Positions 50,601 through 64,000 of a stretch of 64,000 nt of DNA are shown piece by piece. The translations under genes were made by a program, and so were the position numbers. The stretch lies in the NCBI RefSeq assembly GCF_958295425.1, contig NC_081136.1, forward strand, positions 19,164,890 through 19,228,889, written 5' to 3'. This DNA comes from Solea solea (Eukaryota > Chordata > Actinopteri > Pleuronectiformes > Soleidae). Numbering within the stretch: position 1 is the first letter of the stretch; each line of letters opens with the position of its first letter. Below the pieces are notes generated by a model. It did no database searches and was not told the DNA's origin. It was given only the letters and a program-made list of their open reading frames with translations.

Positions 50601-53115
50601 AAAACAGCCGTATACTTGCTGAATGTGCACAAAAACAGACACAAATAGAAAAACACATCCAAACAGTGAAATCATTGCAAAATCAAAGACTGAAGGCATA
50701 TAACTATATCTTATAAGATTGTAACTTTATTTGTGAGTTTTATGTTATGGGACAGTAGAAAAATGAAAAAAATCAGAAAACAGCCGTATTCCTGCTGAAT
50801 GCGCACAAAAACAGACACAAATAGAAAAACACATCCAAACAGTGAAATCATTGCAAAATCAAACACTGAGGGTACAGAAGTATATCTTATAAGATTGTAA
50901 CTTTATTTGTGAGTTTTATGTTATGGGACAGTAGAAAATTGAAAAAAATCAGAAAACAGCCGTATACTTGCTGAATGTGCACAAAAACAGACACAAATAG
51001 AAAAACACATCCAAACAGTGAAATCATTGCAAAATCAAACACTGAGGGTACAGAAGTATATCTGACATGGTTTTAACTTTATTTGTGAGGTTTATGTTAT
51101 GGGACAGTAGAAAATTGAAAAAAAATCAGAAAACAGCCGTATACTTGCTGAATGTGCACAAAAACAGACACAAATAGAAAAACACATCCAAACAGTGAAA
51201 TCATTGCAAAATCAAACACTGAGGGTACAGAAGTATATCTGATAAGATTTTAACTTTATTTGTGAGGTTTATGTTATGGGACAGTAGAAAATTGAAAAAA
51301 AATCAGAAAACAGCCGTATACTTGCTGAATGTGCACAAAAACAGACACAAATAGAAAAACACATCCAAACAGTGAAATCATTGCAAAATCAAAAACTGCA
51401 GGCATATAACTATATCTTATAAGATTTTAACTTTATTCCTGAGGTTTATGTTATGGGACAGTAGAAAATTGAAAAAAATCAGAAAACAGCCGTATACTTG
51501 CTGAATGTGCACAAAAACAGACACAAATAGAAAAACACATCCAAACAGTGAAATCATTGGAAAATCAAACACTGAGGGTACAGAAGTATATCTGATAAGA
51601 TGTTAACTTTATTTGTGAGGTTTATGTTATGGGACAGTAGAAAATTGAACAAAAATCAGAAAACAGCCGTATACTTGCTGAATGTGCACAAAAACAGACA
51701 CAAATAGAAAAACACATCCAAACAGTGAAATCATTGCAAAATCAAAGACTGAAGGCATATAACTATATCTTATAAGATTTTAACTTTATTTGTGAGGTTT
51801 ATGTTATGGGACAGTAGAAAATTGAAAAAAATCAGAAAACAGCGGTATACTTGCTGAATGTGCACAAAAACAGACACAAATAGAAAAACACATCCAAACA
51901 GTGAAATCATTGCAAAATCAAACACTGAGGGTACAGAAGTATATCTGATAAGATTTTAACTTTATTTGTGAGGTTTATGTTATGGGACAGTAGAAAATTG
52001 AAAAAAAATCAGAAAACAGCCGTATACTTGCTGAATGTGCACAAAAACAGACACAAATAGAAAAACACATCCAAACAGTGAAATCATTGGAAAATCAAAC
52101 ACTGAGGGTACAGAAGTATATCTGATAAGATGTTAACTTTATTTGTGAGGTTTATGTTATGGGACAGTAGAAAATTGAAAAAAATCAGAAAACAGCCGTA
52201 TACTTGCTGAATGTGCACAAAAACAGACACAAATAGAAAAACACATCCAAACAGTGAAATCATTGCAAAATCAAACACTGAGGGTACAGAAGTATATCTG
52301 ATAAGAGTTAACTTTATTTGTGAGGTTTATGTTATGGGACAGTAGAAAATTGAAAAAAATCAGAAAACAGCCGTATACTTGCTGAATGTGCACAAAAACA
52401 GACACAAATAGAAAAACACATCCAAACAGTGAAATCATTGCAAAATCAAACACTGAGGGTACAGAAGTATATCTGATAAGATGTTAACTTTATTTGTGAG
52501 GTTTATGTTATGGGACAGTAGAAAATTGAACAAAAATCAGAAAACAGCCGTATACTTGCTGAATGTGCACAAAAACAGACACAAATAGAAAAACACATCC
52601 AAACAGTGAAATCATTGCAAAATCAAACACTGAGGGTACAGAAGTATATCTGATAAGATTTTAACTTTATTTGTGAGGTTTATGTTATGGGACAGTAGAA
52701 AATTGAAAAAAAATCAGAAAACAGCCGTATACTTGCTGAATGTGCACAAAAACAGACACAAATAGAAAAACACATCCAAACAGTGAAATCATTGCAAAAT
52801 CAAACACTGAGGGTACAGAAGTATATCTTATAAGATTTTAACTTTATTCCTGAGGTTTATGTTATGGGACAGTAGAAAATTGAAAAAAATCAGAAAACAG
52901 CCGTATACTTGCTGAATGTGCACAAAAACAGACACAAATAGAAAAACACATCCAAACAGTGAAATCATTGGAAAATCAAACACTGAGGGTACAGAAGTAT
53001 ATCTGATAAGATGTTAACTTTATTTGTGAGGTTTATGTTATGGGACAGTAGAAAATTGAACAAAAATCAGAAAACAGCCGTATACTTGCTGAATGTGCAC
53101 AAAAACAGACACAAA

Positions 53116-54746
53116 TAGAACAACACATCCAAACAGTGAAATCATTGCAAAATCAAACACTGAAGGCATGTAACTATATCTTATAAGATTTTAACTTTAT
53201 TTGTGAGGTTTATGTTATGGGACAGTAGAAAATTGAAAAAAACCAGAAAACAGCCGTATACTTGCTGAATGTGCACAAAAACAGACACAAATAGAAAAAC
53301 ACATCCAAACAGTGAAATCATTGCAAAATCAAACACTGAGGGTACAGAAGTATATCTGATAAGATGTTAACTTTATTTGTGAGGTTTATGTTATGGGACA
53401 GTAGAAAATTGAAAAAAATCAGAAAACAGCCGTATACTTGCTGAATGTGCACAAAAACAGACACAAATAGAAAAACACATCCAAACAGTGAAATCATTGC
53501 AAAATAAAACACTGAGGGTACAGAAGTATATCTTATAAGATTTTAACTTTATTTGTGAGGTTTATGTTATGGGACAGTAGAAAATTGAAAAAAATCAGAA
53601 AACAGCCGTATACTTGCTGAATGTGCACAAAAACAGACACAAATAGAAAAACACATCCAAACAGTGAAATCATTGCAAAATCAAACACTGAAGGCATATA
53701 ACTATATCTTATAAGATTTTAACTTTGTTTGTGAGGTTTATGTTATGGGACAGTAGAAAATTGAAAAAAATCAGAAAACAGCCGTATACTTGCTGAATGT
53801 GCACAAAAACAGACACAAATAGAAAAACACATCCAAACAGTGAAATCATTGCAAAATCAAACACTGAGGGTACAGAAGTATATCTGATAAGATTTTAACT
53901 TTATTTGTGAGGTTTATGTTATGGGACAGTAGAAAATTGAAAAAAAATCAGAAAACAGCCGTATACTTGCTGAATGTGCACAAAAACAGACACAAATAGA
54001 AAAACACATCCAAACAGTGAAATCATTGCAAAATCAAAAACTGCAGGCATATAACTATATCTTATAAGATTTTAACTTTATTCCTGAGGTTTATGTTATG
54101 GGACAGTAGAAAATTGAAAAAAATCAGAAAACAGCCGTATACTTGCTGAATGTGCACAAAAACAGACACAAATAGAAAAACACATCCAAACAGTGAAATC
54201 ATTGGAAAATCAAACACTGAGGGTACAGAAGTATATCTGATAAGATGTTAACTTTATTTGTGAGGTTTATGTTATGGGACAGTAGAAAATTGAACAAAAA
54301 TCAGAAAACAGCCGTATACTTGCTGAATGTGCACAAAAACAGACACAAATAGAACAACACATCCAAACAGTGAAATCATTGCAAAATCAAACACTGAAGG
54401 CATGTAACTATATCTTATAAGATTTTAACTTTATTTGTGAGGTTTATGTTATGGGACAGTAGAAAATTGAAAAAAACCAGAAAACAGCCGTATACTTGCT
54501 GAATGTGCACAAAAACAGACACAAATAGAAAAACACATCCAAACAGTGAAATCATTGCAAAATCAAACACTGAGGGTACAGAAGTATATCTGATAAGATG
54601 TTAACTTTATTTGTGAGGTTTATGTTATGGGACAGTAGAAAATTGAAAAAAATCAGAAAACAGCCGTATACTTGCTGAATGTGCACAAAAACAGACACAA
54701 ATAGAAAAACACATCCAAACAGTGAAATCATTGCAAAATAAAACAC
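53116..54746. repeat. Satellite B 1234-bp duplicated unit (7 monomers)
   Basis: Private markers GAACAACACATCC with GAAGGCATGTAAC and TTGAAAAAAACCAG occur in order near 53116-53245 and again 1234 bp later, near 54350-54480. The same markers appear once more near 49762-49895. The duplicated unit is seven monomers long and carries a CTGCAG unit in the second interval (54041) but not in the first. Confidence 0.7.
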
Positions 54747-55559
54747 TGAGGGTACAGAAGTATATCTTATAAGATTTTAACTTTATTTGTGAGGTTTATG
54801 TTATGGGACAGTAGAAAATTGAAAAAAATCAGAAAACAGCCGTATACTTGCTGAATGTGCACAAAAACAGACACAAATAGAAAAACACATCCAAACAGTG
54901 AAATCATTGCAAAATCAAACACTGAAGGCATATAACTATATCTTATAAGATTTTAACTTTGTTTGTGAGGTTTATGTTATGGGACAGTAGAAAATTGAAA
55001 AAAATCAGAAAACAGCCGTATACTTGCTGAATGTGCACAAAAACAGACACAAATAGAAAAACACATCCAAACAGTGAAATCATTGCAAAATCAAACACTG
55101 AGGGTACAGAAGTATATCTGATAAGATTTTAACTTTATTTGTGAGGTTTATGTTATGGGACAGTAGAAAATTGAAAAAAAATCAGAAAACAGCCGTATAC
55201 TTGCTGAATGTGCACAAAAACAGACACAAATAGAAAAACACATCCAAACAGTGAAATCATTGCAAAATAAAACACTGAGGGTACAGAAGTATATCTGACA
55301 TGATTTTAACTTTATTTGTGAGGTTTATGTTATGGGACAGTAGAAAATTGAAAAAAAATCAGAAAACAGCCGTATACTTGCTGAATGTGCACAAAAACAG
55401 ACACAAATAGAAAAACACATCCAAACAGTGAAATCATTGCAAAATCAAAGACTGAAGGCATATAACTATATCTTATAAGATTTTAACTTTGTTTGTGAGG
55501 TTTATGTTATGGGACAGTAGAAAATTGAAAAAAATCAGAAAACAGCCGTATACTTGCTG

Positions 55560-57834
55560 AATGTGCACAAAAACAGACACAAATAGAAAAACACATCCAA
55601 ACAGTGAAATCATTGGAAAATCAAACACTGAGGGTACAGAAGTATATCTGATAAGATGTTAACTTTATTTGTGAGGTTTATGTTATGGGACAGTAGAAAA
55701 TTGAACAAAAATCAGAAAACAGCCGTATACTTGCTGAATGTGCACAAAAACAGACACAAATAGAAAAACACATCCAAACAGTGAAATCATTGCAAAATCA
55801 AAGACTGAAGGCATATAACTATATCTTATAAGATTTTAACTTTATTTGTGAGGTTTATGTTATGGGACAGTAGAAAATTGAAAAAAATCAGAAAACAGCC
55901 GTATACTTGCTGAATGTGCACAAAAACAGACACAAATAGAAAAACACATCCAAACAGTGAAATCATTGCAAAATCAAACACTGAGGGTACAGAAGTATAT
56001 CTGATAAGATGTTAACTTTATTTGTGAGGTTTATGTTATGGGACAGTAGAAAATTGAAAAAAATCAGAAAACAGCCGTATACTTGCTGAATGTGCACAAA
56101 AACAGACACAAATAGAAAAACACATCCAAACAGTGAAATCATTGCAAAATCAAACACTGAAGGCATATAACTATATCTTATAAGATTTTAACTTCATTTG
56201 TGAGGTTTATGTTATGGGACAGTAGAAAATTGAAAAAAAATCAGAAAACAGCCGTATACTTGCTGAATGTGCACAAAAACAGACACAAATAGAAAAACAC
56301 ATCCAAACAGTGAAATCATTGCAAAATCAAAAACTGCAGGCATATAACTATATCTTATAAGATTTTAACTTTATTCCTGAGGTTTATGTTATGGGACAGT
56401 AGAAAATTGAAAAAAATCAGAAAACAGCCGTATACTTGCTGAATGTGCACAAAAACAGACACAAATAGAAAAACACATCCAAACAGTGAAATCATTGGAA
56501 AATCAAACACTGAGGGTACAGAAGTATATCTGATAAGATGTTAACTTTATTTGTGAGGTTTATGTTATGGGACAGTAGAAAATTGAACAAAAATCAGAAA
56601 ACAGCCGTATACTTGCTGAATGTGCACAAAAACAGACACAAATAGAAAAACACATCCAAACAGTGAAATCATTGCAAAATCAAAGACTGAAGGCATATAA
56701 CTATATCTTATAAGATTTTAACTTTATTTGTGAGGTTTATGTTATGGGACAGTAGAAAATTGAAAAAAATCAGAAAACAGCCGTATACTTGCTGAATGTG
56801 CACAAAAACAGACACAAATAGAAAAACACATCCAAACAGTGAAATCATTGCAAAATCAAACACTGAGGGTACAGAAGTATATCTGATAAGATTTTAACTT
56901 TATTTGTGAGGTTTATGTTATGGGACAGTAGAAAATTGAAAAAAAATCAGAAAACAGCCGTATACTTGCTGAATGTGCACAAAAACAGACACAAATAGAA
57001 AAACACATCCAAACAGTGAAATCATTGCAAAATCAAAAACTGCAGGCATATAACTATATCTTATAAGATTTTAACTTTATTCCTGAGGTTTATGTTATGG
57101 GACAGTAGAAAATTGAAAAAAATCAGAAAACAGCCGTATACTTGCTGAATGTGCACAAAAACAGACACAAATAGAAAAACACATCCAAACAGTGAAATCA
57201 TTGGAAAATCAAACACTGAGGGTACAGAAGTATATCTGATAAGATGTTAACTTTATTTGTGAGGTTTATGTTATGGGACAGTAGAAAATTGAACAAAAAT
57301 CAGAAAACAGCCGTATACTTGCTGAATGTGCACAAAAACAGACACAAATAGAAAAACACATCCAAACAGTGAAATCATTGCAAAATCAAAGACTGAAGGC
57401 ATATAACTATATCTTATAAGATTTTAACTTTATTTGTGAGGTTTATGTTATGGGACAGTAGAAAATTGAAAAAAATCAGAAAACAGCCGTATACTTGCTG
57501 AATGTGCACAAAAACAGACACAAATAGAAAAACACATCCAAACAGTGAAATCATTGCAAAATCAAACACTGAGGGTACAGAAGTATATCTGATAAGATGT
57601 TAACTTTATTTGTGAGGTTTATGTTATGGGACAGTAGAAAATTGAAAAAAAATCAGAAAACAGCCGTATACTTGCTGAATGTGCACAAAAACAGACACAA
57701 ATAGAAAAACACATCCAAACAGTGAAATCATTGGAAAATCAAACACTGAGGGTACAGAAGTATATCTGATAAGATGTTAACTTTATTTGTGAGGTTTATG
57801 TTATGGGACAGTAGAAAATTGAAAAAAATCAGAA
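55560..57834. repeat. Satellite B block 4, copy a (offset 6166)
   Basis: Matches 61726-64000 at offset 6166 bp (35 monomers): CTGCAG 56334 and 57040 map to 62500 and 63206. The rare base in TTTTAACTTCATTTGTGAGG (56193) is shared with 62359. The copy at the right runs off the window, so the full unit may be longer. Confidence 0.8.
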
Positions 57835-60800
57835 AACAGCCGTATACTTGCTGAATGTGCACAAAAACAGACACAAATAGAAAAACACATCCAAACAGTG
57901 AAATCATTGCAAAATCAAACACTGAGGGTACAGAAGTATATCTGATAAGAGTTAACTTTATTTGTGAGGTTTATGTTATGGGACAGTAGAAAATTGAAAA
58001 AAATCAGAAAACAGCCGTATACTTGCTGAATGTGCACAAAAACAGACACAAATAGAAAAACACATCCAAACAGTGAAATCATTGCAAAATCAAAGACTGA
58101 AGGCATATAACTATATCTTATAAGATTGTAACTTTATTTGTGAGTTTTATGTTATGGGACAGTAGAAAAATGAAAAAAATCAGAAAACAGCCGTATTCCT
58201 GCTGAATGCGCACAAAAACAGACACAAATAGAAAAACACATCTAAACAGTGAAATCATTGCAAAATCAAACACTGAGGGTACAGAAGTATATCTTATAAG
58301 ATTGTAACTTTATTTGTGAGTTTTATGTTATGGGACAGTAGAAAATTGAAAAAAATCAGAAAACAGCCGTATACTTGCTGAATGTGCACAAAAACAGACA
58401 CAAATAGAAAAACACATCCAAACAGTGAAATCATTGCAAAATCAAACACTGAGGGTACAGAAGTATATCTGACATGATTTTAACTTTATTTGTGAGGTTT
58501 ATGTTATGGGACAGTAGAAAATTGAAAAAAAATCAGAAAACAGCCGTATACTTGCTGAATGTGCACAAAAACAGACACAAATAGAAAAACACATCCAAAC
58601 AGTGAAATCATTGCAAAATCAAAAACTGCAGGCATATAACTATATCTTATAAGATTTTAACTTTATTCCTGAGGTTTATGTTATGGGACAGTAGAAAATT
58701 GAAAAAAATCAGAAAACAGCCGTATACTTGCTGAATGTGCACAAAAACAGACACAAATAGAAAAACACATCCAAACAGTGAAATCATTGGAAAATCAAAC
58801 ACTGAGGGTACAGAAGTATATCTGATAAGATGTTAACTTTATTTGTGAGGTTTATGTTATGGGACAGTAGAAAATTGAACAAAAATCAGAAAACAGCCGT
58901 ATACTTGCTGAATGTGCACAAAAACATACACAAATAGAAAAACACATCCAAACAGTGAAATCATTGCAAAATCAAAGACTGAAGGCATATAACTATATCT
59001 TATAAGATTTTAACTTTATTTGTGAGGTTTATGTTATGGGACAGTAGAAAATTGAAAAAAATCAGAAAACAGCCGTATACTTGCTGAATGTGCACAAAAA
59101 CAGACACAAATAGAAAAACACATCCAAACAGTGAAATCATTGCAAAATCAAACACTGAGGGTACAGAAGTATATCTGATAAGAGTTAACTTTATTTGTGA
59201 GGTTTATGTTATGGGACAGTAGAAAATTGAAAAAAATCAGAAAACAGCCGTATACTTGCTGAATGTGCACAAAAACAGACACAAATAGAAAAACACATCC
59301 AAACAGTGAAATCATTGGAAAATCAAACACTGAGGGTACAGAAGTATATCTGATAAGATGTTAACTTTATTTGTGAGGTTTATGTTATGGGACAGTAGAA
59401 AATTGAACAAAAATCAGAAAACAGCCGTATACTTGCTGAATGTGCACAAAAACAGACACAAATAGAAAAACACATCCAAACAGTGAAATCATTGCAAAAT
59501 CAAACACTGAGGGTACAGAAGTATATCTGATAAGAGTTAACTTTATTTGTGAGGTTTATGTTATGGGACAGTAGAAAATTGAAAAAAATCAGAAAACAGC
59601 CGTATACTTGCTGAATGTGCACAAAAACAGACACAAATAGAAAAACACATCCAAACAGTGAAATCATTGCAAAATCAAACACTGAGGGTACAGAAGTATA
59701 TCTGATAAGATGTTAACTTTATTTGTGAGGTTTATGTTATGGGACAGTAGAAAATTGAACAAAAATCAGAAAACAGCCGTATACTTGCTGAATGTGCACA
59801 AAAACAGACACAAATAGAAAAACACATCCAAACAGTGAAATCATTGCAAAATCAAAGATTGAAGGCATATAACTATATCTTATAAGATTGTAACTTTATT
59901 TGTGAGTTTTATGTTATGGGACAGTAGAAAAATGAAAAAAATCAGAAAACAGCCGTATTCCTGCTGAATGCGCACAAAAACAGACACAAATAGAAAAACA
60001 CATCCAAACAGTGAAATCATTGCAAAATCAAACACTGAGGGTACAGAAGTATATCTTATAAGATTGTAACTTTATTTGTGAGTTTTATGTTATGGGACAG
60101 TAGAAAATTGAAAAAAATCAGAAAACAGCTTATACTTGCTGAATGTGCACAAAAACAGACACAAATAGAAAAACACATCCAAACAGTGAAATCATTGCAA
60201 AATAAAACACTGAGGGTACAGAAGTATATCTTATAAGATTGTAACTTTATTTGTGAGTTTTATGTTATGGGACAGTAGAAAATTAAAAAAAATCAGAAAA
60301 CAGCCGTATACTTGCTGAATGTGCACAAAAACAGACACAAATAGAAAAACACATCCAAACAGTGAAATCATTGCAAAATCAAAGACTGAAGGCATATAAC
60401 TATATCTTATAAGATTTTAACTTTGTTTGTGAGGTTTATGTTATGGGACAGTAGAAAATTGAAAAAAATCAGAAAACAGCCGTATACTTGCTGAATGTGC
60501 ACAAAAACAGACACAAATAGAAAAACACATCCAAACAGTGAAATCATTGGAAAATCAAACACTGAGGGTACAGAAGTATATCTGATAAGATGTTAACTTT
60601 ATTTGTGAGGTTTATGTTATGGGACAGTAGAAAATTGAACAAAAATCAGAAAACAGCCGTATACTTGCTGAATGTGCACAAAAACATACACAAATAGAAA
60701 AACACATCCAAACAGTGAAATCATTGCAAAATCAAAGACTGAAGGCATATAACTATATCTTATAAGATTTTAACTTTATTTGTGAGGTTTATGTTATGGG

Positions 60801-61725
60801 ACAGTAGAAAATTGAAAAAAATCAGAAAACAGCCGTATACTTGCTGAATGTGCACAAAAACAGACACAAATAGAAAAACACATCCAAACAGTGAAATCAT
60901 TGCAAAATCAAACACTGAGGGTACAGAAGTATATCTGATAAGATGTTAACTTTATTTGTGAGGTTTATGTTATGGGACAGTAGAAAATTGAAAAAAATCA
61001 GAAAACAGCCGTATACTTGCTGAATGTGCACAAAAACAGACACAAATAGAAAAACACATCCAAACAGTGAAATCATTGCAAAATCAAACACTGAAGGCAT
61101 ATAACTATATCTTATAAGATTTTAACTTTATTTGTGAGGTTTATGTTATGGGACAGTAGAAAATTGAATAAAATCAGAAAACAGCCGTTTACTTGCTGAA
61201 TGTGCACAAAAACAGACACAAATAGAAAAACACATCCAAACAGTGAAATCATTGCAAAATCAAACACTGAGGGTACAGAAGTATATCTGACAAGATTTTA
61301 ACTTTATTTGTGAGGTTTATGTTATGGGACAGTAGAAAATTGAAAAAAATCAGAAAACAGCCGTATACTTGCTGAATGTGCACAAAAACAGACACAAATA
61401 GAAAAACACATCCAAACAGTGAAATCATTGGAAAATCAAACACTGAGGGTACAGAAGTATATCTGATAAGATGTTAACTTTATTTGTGAGGTTTATGTTA
61501 TGGGACAGTAGAAAATTGAAAAAAATCAGAAAACAGCCGTATACTTGCTGAATGTGCACAAAAACAGACACAAATAGAAAAACACATCCAAACAGTGAAA
61601 TCATTGCAAAATCAAACACTGAGGGTACAGAAGTATATCTGATAAGAGTTAACTTTATTTGTGAGGTTTATGTTATGGGACAGTAGAAAATTGAAAAAAA
61701 TCAGAAAACAGCCGTATACTTGCTG

Positions 61726-64000
61726 AATGTGCACAAAAACAGACACAAATAGAAAAACACATCCAAACAGTGAAATCATTGGAAAATCAAACACTGAGGG
61801 TACAGAAGTATATCTGATAAGATGTTAACTTTATTTGTGAGGTTTATGTTATGGGACAGTAGAAAATTGAACAAAAATCAGAAAACAGCCGTATACTTGC
61901 TGAATGTGCACAAAAACAGACACAAATAGAAAAACACATCCAAACAGTGAAATCATTGCAAAATCAAAGACTGAAGGCATATAACTATATCTTATAAGAT
62001 TTTAACTTTATTTGTGAGGTTTATGTTATGGGACAGTAGAAAATTGAAAAAAATCAGAAAACAGCCGTATACTTGCTGAATGTGCACAAAAACAGACACA
62101 AATAGAAAAACACATCCAAACAGTGAAATCATTGCAAAATCAAACACTGAGGGTACAGAAGTATATCTGATAAGATGTTAACTTTATTTGTGAGGTTTAT
62201 GTTATGGGACAGTAGAAAATTGAAAAAAATCAGAAAACAGCCGTATACTTGCTGAATGTGCACAAAAACAGACACAAATAGAAAAACACATCCAAACAGT
62301 GAAATCATTGCAAAATCAAACACTGAAGGCATATAACTATATCTTATAAGATTTTAACTTCATTTGTGAGGTTTATGTTATGGGACAGTAGAAAATTGAA
62401 AAAAAATCAGAAAACAGCCGTATACTTGCTGAATGTGCACAAAAACAGACACAAATAGAAAAACACATCCAAACAGTGAAATCATTGCAAAATCAAAAAC
62501 TGCAGGCATATAACTATATCTTATAAGATTTTAACTTTATTCCTGAGGTTTATGTTATGGGACAGTAGAAAATTGAAAAAAATCAGAAAACAGCCGTATA
62601 CTTGCTGAATGTGCACAAAAACAGACACAAATAGAAAAACACATCCAAACAGTGAAATCATTGGAAAATCAAACACTGAGGGTACAGAAGTATATCTGAT
62701 AAGATGTTAACTTTATTTGTGAGGTTTATGTTATGGGACAGTAGAAAATTGAACAAAAATCAGAAAACAGCCGTATACTTGCTGAATGTGCACAAAAACA
62801 GACACAAATAGAAAAACACATCCAAACAGTGAAATCATTGCAAAATCAAAGACTGAAGGCATATAACTATATCTTATAAGATTTTAACTTTATTTGTGAG
62901 GTTTATGTTATGGGACAGTAGAAAATTGAAAAAAATCAGAAAACAGCCGTATACTTGCTGAATGTGCACAAAAACAGACACAAATAGAAAAACACATCCA
63001 AACAGTGAAATCATTGCAAAATCAAACACTGAGGGTACAGAAGTATATCTGATAAGATTTTAACTTTATTTGTGAGGTTTATGTTATGGGACAGTAGAAA
63101 ATTGAAAAAAAATCAGAAAACAGCCGTATACTTGCTGAATGTGCACAAAAACAGACACAAATAGAAAAACACATCCAAACAGTGAAATCATTGCAAAATC
63201 AAAAACTGCAGGCATATAACTATATCTTATAAGATTTTAACTTTATTCCTGAGGTTTATGTTATGGGACAGTAGAAAATTGAAAAAAATCAGAAAACAGC
63301 CGTATACTTGCTGAATGTGCACAAAAACAGACACAAATAGAAAAACACATCCAAACAGTGAAATCATTGGAAAATCAAACACTGAGGGTACAGAAGTATA
63401 TCTGATAAGATGTTAACTTTATTTGTGAGGTTTATGTTATGGGACAGTAGAAAATTGAACAAAAATCAGAAAACAGCCGTATACTTGCTGAATGTGCACA
63501 AAAACAGACACAAATAGAAAAACACATCCAAACAGTGAAATCATTGCAAAATCAAAGACTGAAGGCATATAACTATATCTTATAAGATTTTAACTTTATT
63601 TGTGAGGTTTATGTTATGGGACAGTAGAAAATTGAAAAAAATCAGAAAACAGCCGTATACTTGCTGAATGTGCACAAAAACAGACACAAATAGAAAAACA
63701 CATCCAAACAGTGAAATCATTGCAAAATCAAACACTGAGGGTACAGAAGTATATCTGATAAGATGTTAACTTTATTTGTGAGGTTTATGTTATGGGACAG
63801 TAGAAAATTGAAAAAAAATCAGAAAACAGCCGTATACTTGCTGAATGTGCACAAAAACAGACACAAATAGAAAAACACATCCAAACAGTGAAATCATTGG
63901 AAAATCAAACACTGAGGGTACAGAAGTATATCTGATAAGATGTTAACTTTATTTGTGAGGTTTATGTTATGGGACAGTAGAAAATTGAAAAAAATCAGAA
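61726..64000. repeat. Satellite B block 4, copy b (truncated by window)
   Basis: Second copy of 55560-57834, sharing the rare AACTTCATTTG base and both CTGCAG units. It continues past the window edge in the same register. Confidence 0.8.

Larger units (their letters stand above)
9966..64000. repeat. Satellite B tandem array, 176-bp monomer
   Basis: About 307 head-to-tail monomers. Counting from GAAAAAAATCAG through GACAGTAGAAAATT gives exactly 176 bases. Fixed blocks are AGAAAACAGCCGTAT, CAAAAACAGACAC, AATAGAAAAACACATCC, AGTGAAATCATTG, TATATCT(T/G)ATAAGAT, TTTGTGAGGTTTATG and TTATGGGACAGTAG. The monomer is AT-rich. All copies share one orientation and no transposon interrupts them over 54 kb. 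The array runs off the right edge. Because 176 is not divisible by three, reading frame shifts at every unit, and no frame exceeds 67 codons. Length and homogeneity fit centromeric or heterochromatic satellite; the chromosomal role is inferred. Confidence 0.98.

Noticed and set aside
50448..50648. 66-codon plus-strand frame in satellite B.
   Set aside because: It is open only because one monomer has GACAGCAG where all others have the stop-containing GACAGTAG. It is a single private substitution.
11569..62332. Dozens of 60-67 codon minus-strand frames with a hydrophobic, membrane-like translation (MFDFAMISLFGCVFLF...) across satellite B.
   Set aside because: All are the same monomer translated once plus a few codons of the next. 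The unit is 176 bp, not a multiple of three, so frames close within about one monomer. The hydrophobic look comes from T-rich sequence. No start context, splice pattern or conserved coding bias is visible.
9966..64000. Possible CRISPR array, because of the regular direct repeats.
   Set aside because: There are no unique spacers: the whole 176-bp unit is repeated, and no cas-like gene is present.
9966..64000. CTTATAAGAT and TATATCT read as TATA-box promoters.
   Set aside because: They are fixed parts of every monomer in an AT-rich repeat, with no initiator, downstream gene or other promoter signal.

Overview
This window is almost pure tandem satellite DNA. It contains no convincing protein-coding gene, RNA gene, transposon or CRISPR array. 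The kilobase-scale arrays, nucleosome-sized monomers and nested higher-order repeats point to a eukaryotic chromosome, most likely a centromeric, pericentromeric or other heterochromatic block. The species cannot be named from sequence alone; an animal, possibly a fish or other vertebrate, is a guess. No open frame exceeds 69 codons on either strand, and the recurring 60-69 codon frames are the same few monomer translations printed again and again.

Layout. (1) 1-7813: satellite A, monomer about 141 bp, roughly 55 copies, arranged as a long repeat of about 21-23 monomers (1-2953, 2954-6194, then a partial third copy) and ending in more divergent monomers. (2) 7814-8092: a 279-bp single-copy-looking linker. 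(3) 8093-8434: a few broken, diverged satellite B monomers. (4) 8450-9687: satellite A again, about 9 monomers. (5) 9688-9965: the same linker a second time, 278 bp. (6) 9966-64000: satellite B, monomer 176 bp, about 307 copies, divergent over the first 1-2 kb and then strongly homogenised. The order A-linker-B therefore occurs twice, so the junction itself was duplicated.

Satellite B holds a mosaic of large duplicated blocks. Offsets measured between diagnostic monomers are all close to whole multiples of 176 bp (for example 2641, 3348, 6166, 7755, 8283, 10749, 13213, 21320 and 21496 bp), as expected from unequal exchange in register. Marker monomers include a CTGCAG-bearing class (35 sites), a GAATTC-bearing class (7 sites) and a class with CGAATAG and GCGCAG.

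The most notable unexplained signals are these. Many satellite A monomers carry a perfect direct repeat of nuclear-receptor half-sites (AGGTCA-A-AGGTCA on the minus strand). A one-base switch in satellite B toggles between a perfect 12-bp palindrome and a GATA-factor consensus. Satellite B has A-tracts spaced near the helical repeat. A USF-type E-box lies in both linker copies exactly at the edge of satellite B. Function for any of these is inference only.
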